64,000 nucleotides of DNA, from NCBI GenBank assembly GCA_947474365.1, contig CANJIU010000030.1:1-64000 (forward strand), given 5' to 3'. The notes under the pieces were generated by a model. That model saw only the letters and a program-made list of their open reading frames with translations. It was not told where the DNA came from and did no database searches. Made by a program: the position numbers and the translations under genes. Position 1 is the stretch's first letter. Every line of letters starts with the position of its first letter. Positions 54,674 to 60,010 of this stretch are shown piece by piece. Origin of the DNA: Opitutia bacterium. Lineage in GTDB: Bacteria > Verrucomicrobiota > Verrucomicrobiia > Opitutales > Opitutaceae.

Positions 54674-54775
54674 AATGATTTAATGCCCGTGGCGTGAGCG
54701 AGCAGCCCGGTGGAACGGTTTGAACGGGCAGCGGCAGATTCCGGACGGGCCGCGAGTCTGCCTGCTGCGAAAGGC

Positions 54776-55495
54776 TCAGAGCTTGAACCCCACTTCGGCC
54801 GCGTCTTTGGCGAACATCCGCACGGTGTCGAGGGAGAGTTCGGTCAAATCGTTGCCGAACATCTTTGCCGCCTTGGCGAGGATGTCGTGCGGGACCGTGA
54901 TGATGGCGCATCCGCACTCCTGAGCTTGGAAAATGTTGAGCACCTCACGGGTGCTGGCCCAGAGCAGTTCGGCCTTGGGCTGGGCGTGGAGCAGCGCCCC
55001 GCAGGCGCGCATCATCGGAACGGGATCGACACCGGTGTCGGCAATGCGGCCGGCAAACACCGAGACGACGGACGGCACCGCGGGGTTGAGCGCCTCGGCC
55101 ACGCCGGCGACCTGCCGGAGGGTCAGGAGCGCGGTGACGTTGAGTTTCACGCCCGCGAGACCGAGTTCCTTGATCAGCGGTAGACACGAGTCACCGCGGG
55201 AATTGGTGATCGGGATCTTGGTGTAAACGTTCGCGCCCCAGCTGTTGATCTTCAGCGCCTGCCGCTTCATGTCAACGAGGTCGTCGGTGAAGACCTCCAA
55301 TGAGATCGGCTTGGCGGTGACCGTCTGGAGGACATCCTTGGCGAAGGCCTCGTAGTCCTTGATCCCGGCCTTCTTCATCAGCGAGGGATTGGTCGTCAGG
55401 CCCTTGATGTAGGGCTTGGCGTAAAGATCGAGGATACCCGCCTTGTCGGCGCCGTCAGCGTACAATTGGATCGTGAGATCGTTTAGGGTTGGCAT
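54776..55495 (-). CDS. Transaldolase-family protein
   Basis: A 239-aa class I aldolase of the transaldolase/fructose-6-phosphate aldolase type. IKGLTTNPSLMKKAG (30-44) is the family signature, and Lys93 in YTKIP is the Schiff-base lysine; GVKLNVTALLTLRQV and FAGRIADTGVDP follow. The length fits the short transaldolase subfamily. The ATG at 55495 is chosen because the fold begins there. It sits behind the heptose genes: transaldolase makes sedoheptulose 7-phosphate, the substrate of GmhA, so it could feed the pathway. That link is inferred from position. Confidence 0.87.
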   Translation of the reverse strand: MPTLNDLTIQLYADGADKAGILDLYAKPYIKGLTTNPSLMKKAGIKDYEAFAKDVLQTVTAKPISLEVFTDDLVDMKRQALKINSWGANVYTKIPITNSRGDSCLPLIKELGLAGVKLNVTALLTLRQVAGVAEALNPAVPSVVSVFAGRIADTGVDPVPMMRACGALLHAQPKAELLWASTREVLNIFQAQECGCAIITVPHDILAKAAKMFGNDLTELSLDTVRMFAKDAAEVGFKL

Positions 55496-55550
55496 ACGCA
55501 AAGGAGGTGAAGGAATGGAGGTCGAAGTGAAAGGGTAAAGTGACCCGACA

Positions 55551-56120
55551 TCAGCGCGCGCGCAGGATGGTGGCCGCCGCGGCCGCAAAGGTTTTGACGG
55601 TGAAATCCGGGGCGGAGCGCAGTTCCTCGGCGTAGCCAAAATCGATAAAAACCGTGCGCACCCCGGCGCGTTTGCCGCAATCGATGTCCCGCCAGCGGTC
55701 GCCGACCATCCACGACCGGCCGAGGTCGAGGTCCAAGGCCATGGCGGCGTTGAACAGCATGCCGGGCTCGGGTTTGCGCCGGCGGTCAGGAGGCGCGGAT
55801 TTGTCGAGGCCGGGAGCGTAGCAGACCTCGATGTGTTCAATCTGTGGCACCAGTTTCCTCAGCCGGGCATGCATCGCCTCCACGACCAGCTGCGACTGCG
55901 TGCCACGCCCGACATCGGGCTGGTTCGTGGCGACGACCAAGACAAAGCCGGCGGCGGCGAGTGCGGCGCAGGCGGCGGGCACATCGGGAAACAGGCGGAA
56001 TTCGTCGAGCGACTGCGGGGGGTAGGGTTTGCCGTCGCGGACGACCTGGACGTTCAATGTGCCATCGCGGTCGAGAAAAATTGCCGGCCTAAAGGCGGTC
56101 GATGGCGAGGAGCAGCCCAT
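55551..56120 (-). CDS. gmhB: D-glycero-D-manno-heptose 1,7-bisphosphate 7-phosphatase (HAD family)
   Basis: A 189-aa HAD phosphatase that removes the 7-phosphate to give heptose 1-phosphate. FLDRDGTLN at about 15-23 carries nucleophile Asp17 and acid/base Asp19; VVATNQPDVGRG gives motif II, RRRKPEPGM the motif III lysine, and MVGDRWRDIDCGKRAG motif IV. This is the histidinol-phosphatase-like subfamily of GmhB. It follows gmhA by 45 bases in a cluster with HddA and HddC, which makes the assignment to the GDP-heptose route firm. Cytoplasmic. Confidence 0.9.
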   Translation of the reverse strand: MGCSSPSTAFRPAIFLDRDGTLNVQVVRDGKPYPPQSLDEFRLFPDVPAACAALAAAGFVLVVATNQPDVGRGTQSQLVVEAMHARLRKLVPQIEHIEVCYAPGLDKSAPPDRRRKPEPGMLFNAAMALDLDLGRSWMVGDRWRDIDCGKRAGVRTVFIDFGYAEELRSAPDFTVKTFAAAAATILRAR

Positions 56121-56165
56121 GGGAGACGGTGATTCCGCCGCGGGACGGCGGCTGGTCCGTTCACG

Positions 56166-56765
56166 TCAGCGAACGGACTCCCATTTCGTCTGATTCAGCT
56201 TCAAATCCGGATGCGAGACGAAGAGGTGCCAGATCACCGCCTGGAAGGCTTCGCTGTGCGGCGTGATGTTGTTGGCGTTTACCGTTGGCACGATGACGCA
56301 GGCGTCGGCGACCGTCGCGGTGTAGCCGCCGTCCTTGCCGACGATGCCGATCACCCGGGCGCCGACCTGTTTGGCGAACTGCAGCGCGGTGACCAAGTTG
56401 GGGGAAACATTTTTTTCCAGGTTGCCGCCGCCGACCGAGAAGATGAGCAGCGCGTCGTCCTTCTTCAGGCGGGACCCACGCAGCCACTCGACGAAAACGC
56501 TGGCCCAGCCCTCGTCATTCGTGCGGGCGGTGAGTTCGGAGACGTTGTCGGTCGGAGCGTAACATTCGAGTCCGCCAATCTTCCGGAAATCGTTCACGGC
56601 ATGCGAGGCGTTGGCGGCACTGCCTCCGACCCCGAGGATGAAGAGCCGCCCGCCACGGGAACGCACGGCGACGAGCTCCCGGACGCATTTCTCGCAATCG
56701 TCAGGATTGAGCCTCGCAATGATCTCGGACGTTTCCCGAAGGTGTTGGACGGAGTAGGACGACAT
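56166..56765 (-). CDS. gmhA: Sedoheptulose 7-phosphate isomerase (SIS domain)
   Basis: A 199-aa SIS-domain isomerase for the first committed step: sedoheptulose 7-phosphate to D-glycero-D-manno-heptose 7-phosphate. GVGGSAANASH at 45-55 and IFSVGGGNLEKNVSPN are the phosphosugar-binding loops; ITPHSEAFQAVIWHL is the C-terminal helix with a conserved catalytic-region glutamate and histidine. The ATG at 56765 starts the N-terminal helix; the frame is open upstream but there it overlaps hddC. The gap to hddC is five bases. Confidence 0.88.
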   Translation of the reverse strand: MSSYSVQHLRETSEIIARLNPDDCEKCVRELVAVRSRGGRLFILGVGGSAANASHAVNDFRKIGGLECYAPTDNVSELTARTNDEGWASVFVEWLRGSRLKKDDALLIFSVGGGNLEKNVSPNLVTALQFAKQVGARVIGIVGKDGGYTATVADACVIVPTVNANNITPHSEAFQAVIWHLFVSHPDLKLNQTKWESVR

Positions 56766-56770
56766 GATGG

Positions 56771-57493
56771 TTAGAGGGACGGACGTTGGCCGCCGCGCAG
56801 CAAGGCGTCCAGTTCGTTCAAACCTTCGTGGGAACCAATCTCGTAGAAGCGTTCCTTGATCTCGAATCCCGCCAGTTGCCGGCGCTGGCAGAGCTGGGTT
56901 TGCACGGTCGCGAGGTCGACGACCGCGTCGCGCGGAAAGCCGTCGAATGCCGTCGTGCGAAACAACCCCAGGCCATAGTCGATATGGTGCATCTGGGGCA
57001 CGCGGTTCTTTTTGTCGTAGATCTTGATTTCGCCGTGCTCGAACCAGACGTTGCTCGTGTCGTAGCGTCCGTGGTTTTCGTAGACGGTCATGAGGCCCGC
57101 CTGGCCCGACTTGATGAAGAAGTCCCCGACCGCCCCGTAATCGACGGGGAGATAACTGTCGCCGTAGAGCATGTAGAACGCGTCGCCGAGTTTCGGCAGA
57201 GCGGCGATGAGCGCGCCGCCGGTGCCGAGGAGCTTGGGTCCGTCGAATGCGTAGTCGATTTTGACACCCCACTTGGCGCCGTCGCCGTATTGGTCGACGA
57301 TCATCTCGCCGAGATAGCCGACGCAGAGGACGATGTGCCGGAGCCCGGCGGCCTTGAGCAGGCGGATCTGATGGGAGAAAAACGGCTCACCCGCGACCTC
57401 GACGAGGAGCTTGGGGATTTTTTCCGTGATCGGCCGGAGCCGGGTGGCGAGACCGCCGGCGAGGATCGCGACGGGGAGATCGGTGGAGGTCAT
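56771..57493 (-). CDS. hddC: D-glycero-D-manno-heptose 1-phosphate guanylyltransferase-like nucleotidyltransferase
   Basis: A 240-aa nucleotidyltransferase. LAGGLATRLRPITEKIPK at 11-28 is the nucleotide-binding loop, FYMLYGDSYLPVDYG the metal-binding aspartate strand, and YEIGSHEGLNEL the C-terminal signature. In GDP-heptose clusters this enzyme activates heptose 1-phosphate with GTP; sequence alone cannot fix the nucleotide, but the presence of HddA, GmhA and GmhB supports it. I chose the ATG at 57493, just after an 88-base hairpin that fills the gap to hddA; an ATG seven codons upstream would fall inside that hairpin. Confidence 0.86.
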   Translation of the reverse strand: MTSTDLPVAILAGGLATRLRPITEKIPKLLVEVAGEPFFSHQIRLLKAAGLRHIVLCVGYLGEMIVDQYGDGAKWGVKIDYAFDGPKLLGTGGALIAALPKLGDAFYMLYGDSYLPVDYGAVGDFFIKSGQAGLMTVYENHGRYDTSNVWFEHGEIKIYDKKNRVPQMHHIDYGLGLFRTTAFDGFPRDAVVDLATVQTQLCQRRQLAGFEIKERFYEIGSHEGLNELDALLRGGQRPSL

Positions 57494-57501
57494 GAGGAAG
57501 G

Positions 57502-57589
57502 GCCCACCAAACACACGAATGACACGAAACTGGATGCGCCGGGGAATTTTTCTGGGCCGAATTTCGTGAGTTTTGCGTGTTTCGTGGGC
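57502..57589. repeat. REP-like hairpin with CACGAAA motifs
   Basis: An imperfect inverted repeat fills most of the 106-base gap between hddA and hddC. The outer arms are GCCCAC (57502-57507) and GTGGGC (57584-57589); inside, AAACAC and CACGAAA match again, for about 21 of 28 positions. In the minus-strand mRNA it lies eight bases before the hddC start. CACGAAA/TTTCGTG-rich intergenic repeats are familiar to me from several environmental phyla. Confidence 0.55.
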
Positions 57590-57599
57590 ATCCGGTTCG

Positions 57600-58583
57600 T
57601 CAATTCTGCGCGACTACCTTCGAGCCTTCGAAGTCAAATCGGAACCGTACTTCCTGGAGGCCCTTTTCCCGCATGGCGTGGCGGAGTTTCTTTTTGTCGC
57701 CGGCGTAGAACATCAGGAAGCCGCCGCCGCCGGCGCCGATGAGTTTGCCGCCGAGCGCGCCGTGGGCCATGGCGTAGTCATACCAATCGTTGATGTGCGC
57801 GTTGCTCATGCCGGAGCTGCGGGCCTTCTTGCGCTGCCAGTGGACGTCCATCAGCCGGGCGAATTCCTCCAGGTTGCCGCCTTCGAGCGCGGCGAGCGAC
57901 TGGTAACCGAGCTCCTTCGTGTAATGCAGATTGTCCAGCATCGCCTGGTCGTTGCTCTTCGACTTGTCGTTTTGGTCCTTCAGGATCGCGGAGGCGCTGC
58001 GGCTGAAGCCGGTGAAGAAGAGGAGGAGGTTATCCTCGAGATTGAAATGCGTCTCTTCGGAGATGTTGCACGGGCGGTATTCGACGCGACCGTCGGGATG
58101 AAACGTGAAGGCCGTGATGCCGCCGATCGCCGCGATGTACTGGTCCTGCTTGCCGATCGGCTCGCCCAGCTTGTTGAGCTCGATGTCGCAGGCTTGCTCG
58201 GCGAGTTCTGCGGGCGAGAGGATGTTTTTCTTGTGCGCGTGGAGCGCCTTGAGCAGCGCGGTGGTGAAGCTGCCGCTCGAACCCAGGCCGGTGCCGCCGG
58301 GAATGTCGGCCATCGACGTCAGCTCGATGTGTGGGTCGGTGATGCCGGTGAGTTTGAGCGCCTCGCGGATGATCGGATGCTCGATTTCCGCCACGGATTT
58401 CACGCGCTCGAGCTTCGAGTACTTGATGATGATCTCGGGCTGAAACGTCCGGTGCTGCGTGATGTAGACGTACTTGTCGATCGCGGCCGCGACGAGGAAG
58501 CCGCCATGCTCGCGGTAGTAGGACGGGAGGTCGGTGCCGCCGCCGCCGAGGGAAACGCGAAGTGGAGAACGCGTGATGATCAT
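57600..58583 (-). CDS. hddA: D-glycero-D-manno-heptose 7-phosphate kinase (GHMP kinase)
   Basis: A 327-aa GHMP kinase that phosphorylates C1 of heptose 7-phosphate. RSPLRVSLGGGGTDLP (5-20) is the N-terminal substrate-binding motif of the HddA group, PGGTGLGSSGS (95-105) the ATP-binding loop, and GGKLIGAGGGGFLMFY the C-terminal GHMP motif. NKLGEPIGKQDQYIAAIGG is also distinctive. The start at 58583 is directly before the fold; 31 bases separate it from the oxidoreductase stop. The kinase precedes hddC in the mRNA. Confidence 0.92.
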   Translation of the reverse strand: MIITRSPLRVSLGGGGTDLPSYYREHGGFLVAAAIDKYVYITQHRTFQPEIIIKYSKLERVKSVAEIEHPIIREALKLTGITDPHIELTSMADIPGGTGLGSSGSFTTALLKALHAHKKNILSPAELAEQACDIELNKLGEPIGKQDQYIAAIGGITAFTFHPDGRVEYRPCNISEETHFNLEDNLLLFFTGFSRSASAILKDQNDKSKSNDQAMLDNLHYTKELGYQSLAALEGGNLEEFARLMDVHWQRKKARSSGMSNAHINDWYDYAMAHGALGGKLIGAGGGGFLMFYAGDKKKLRHAMREKGLQEVRFRFDFEGSKVVAQN

Positions 58584-58614
58584 GGGGGATTTTCGCTGTT
58601 CGAAGGACGGAGGC

Positions 58615-59640
58615 TCAGGCGCTCGCGGTAGAAGCCGGGTAGCCGCTTTGGCGGTAGATTTTTTCGACGATTTCGAGCGTGCGGATGCCCTCGGTGAGGC
58701 CGGGCTTTGGCTCGCGCCCGAGGCGGATGTCCTCGGTGAATTCCCGCGTCTCGATCGCCCAGGACTCGTCGCCGCGGGGAAATTCCCACGCGGTGGTCTC
58801 AGGCGGCCCCATCTCGGGCAGCATCTTGTAATAAGTGAGGCGTTCGACGCCGTAGCTTCCGCCGAGTCCGTCGATCGCAAGCTTGGCGTCACGTCCGTAG
58901 ATTTCGAACGAAAACAGGTTTTTCCACTCGGTGCAGCTCGCATGGAGCCATGCGGTCTGGCCGGCGGCGGTACGCAGGGAGAGGAACGCGTTGTCGTCGA
59001 CCTTCATGTCCCAGTAGAGGGTCGAGGCGTGTCCCTCGACGACGGGGAAATCGCCGAGAAACCAACCGGCAAGATCGATGAGGTGCACGCCCTGGTCGAT
59101 GAGTTCGCCGCCGCCGGAAAGGGCGACGTCGCTCCGCCACTCGCGGTCGTAGCCCTTACGCCCGCCATGGCCGTAGCGGGCCCGCAGAAACATCAGGGGG
59201 CCGAGCGCGCCGGAATCGAAGAGCTCCCGCGCTTTCTGGAGTGCAGGGTGGAAGCGGTGGTTGTAGCCAAGCCGGACGCGCGCGCCCGTCTTCTGGGCGG
59301 CGTCGCGGACCGCACGAAGCTGGGCAGAGTTGAGGGCGCCGGGCTTTTCCACCAGCACGTGCTTGCCCGCCCGGACGGCAGCGAGGGTGATGGGGGCGAG
59401 GGAGGCGTTCAGCGTCGACACGATGACGGCGGTCACGCGTGGGTCGGCGAGCACCACCTGCTGGTCGGTGACCGCGTTGCAACCCGGGGCGAGCTTTGCC
59501 AGGTCGGCCGCACGGGAAGGATCGAGGTCGCAGGTGTAGAGCAGGCGGGGGCTCTTGCCGAGGGCGGCGATTCGTTTTCGGCCGATCAGGCCGCAGCCGA
59601 TGACGGCAAATAGAGGTTGCTCGGAGCTGGCGCGGTTCAT
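58615..59640 (-). CDS. Gfo/Idh/MocA family oxidoreductase
   Basis: A 341-aa NAD(P)-dependent dehydrogenase, cytoplasmic since no signal is present. FAVIGCGLIGRKRIAAL is the Rossmann motif, HVLVEKPGAL the family EKP motif, RLGYNHRFHPA precedes the second domain, and GELIDQGVHLIDLAGWFLG holds the active-site histidine region. It is the first gene of the heptose series and shares a 370-base divergent gap with the membrane protein at 60011. It could oxidise or reduce a heptose or another sugar of the same glycan; nothing in the sequence says which. Confidence 0.87.
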   Translation of the reverse strand: MNRASSEQPLFAVIGCGLIGRKRIAALGKSPRLLYTCDLDPSRAADLAKLAPGCNAVTDQQVVLADPRVTAVIVSTLNASLAPITLAAVRAGKHVLVEKPGALNSAQLRAVRDAAQKTGARVRLGYNHRFHPALQKARELFDSGALGPLMFLRARYGHGGRKGYDREWRSDVALSGGGELIDQGVHLIDLAGWFLGDFPVVEGHASTLYWDMKVDDNAFLSLRTAAGQTAWLHASCTEWKNLFSFEIYGRDAKLAIDGLGGSYGVERLTYYKMLPEMGPPETTAWEFPRGDESWAIETREFTEDIRLGREPKPGLTEGIRTLEIVEKIYRQSGYPASTASA

Positions 59641-59783
59641 TCCGTGGTCGTGAATGACCAAGGCGAAGCTAACCAGCGCGGCGACGCAAGTGAGGTTTTA
59701 AGATGAATAACGAGGAAGCCACGGCATTTGGACGCCTCGGCCGATTGACGATGGGAAAATCGCCAGCACCCGATCGTCTGGTG

Positions 59784-59848
59784 GCCGCGAGCGCCAACGA
59801 GTGGACCGGGAAAACGCAACCGAGCCTCCACTCGCTGGCGCTCGCGGC
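59784..59848. repeat. REP-like palindrome, 22-bp arms
   Basis: Arms 59784-59805 and 59827-59848 match at 21 of 22 positions in inverted orientation, with a 21-base loop. The arms are GC-rich (GCCGCGAGCGCC core). There is no T tract on either side and the position between divergent genes excludes a terminator, so an interspersed REP-type element is more likely. Confidence 0.7.
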
Positions 59849-59906
59849 TACGGGTGAGCGTCAACGTCGAGAAGCGCCCATCGTGTTTCAATCGAGTTGG
59901 AGCGGC

Positions 59907-59936
59907 TTGACCCCACGCCGCCGGAAGGGATTTTAC
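59907..59936 (+). promoter_or_regulatory. Weak promoter candidate upstream of the 939-aa membrane protein
   Basis: TTGACC at 59907-59912 is close to a -35 box; TTTTAC at 59931-59936, 18 bases on, is a poor -10. It lies about 75 bases before the start codon. Confidence 0.2.
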
Positions 59937-60010
59937 CCGATTCGGGCGGTGGATTCAGGGACAGTGAAGCAGCGTGAGGTCAAGCTGCTCCATCGCGGAG
60001 CGAGATTGCG

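Larger units (their letters stand above)
54200..54677. mobile_element. Inverted-repeat-bounded GxxExxY cassette
   Basis: Arms at 54204-54233 and 54644-54673 are inverted copies matching at 25 of 30 positions; three of the five differences become G-U pairs in the minus-strand RNA. They enclose only the GxxExxY gene, whose stop touches the left arm and whose start lies five bases from the right arm. The four bases AATG occur just outside both arms (54200-54203 and 54674-54677), as a target duplication would. There is no transposase gene. The arrangement resembles a small mobile unit or an intervening-sequence-like hairpin; mobility itself is inferred. Confidence 0.55.
59641..60010. other. Divergent intergenic region, 370 bases
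   Basis: It lies between the minus-strand oxidoreductase and the plus-strand membrane protein and must hold promoters in both directions. It contains a strong palindrome (59784-59848) and one weak plus-strand promoter candidate. A short open frame at 59703-60014 crosses the palindrome and has no coding features, so I see no gene. Confidence 0.6.

Noticed and set aside
54776-55840. Transaldolase frame extended upstream to 55840
   Set aside because: The extra 115 residues are the out-of-frame translation of the gmhB gene; the fold begins at the ATG at 55495.
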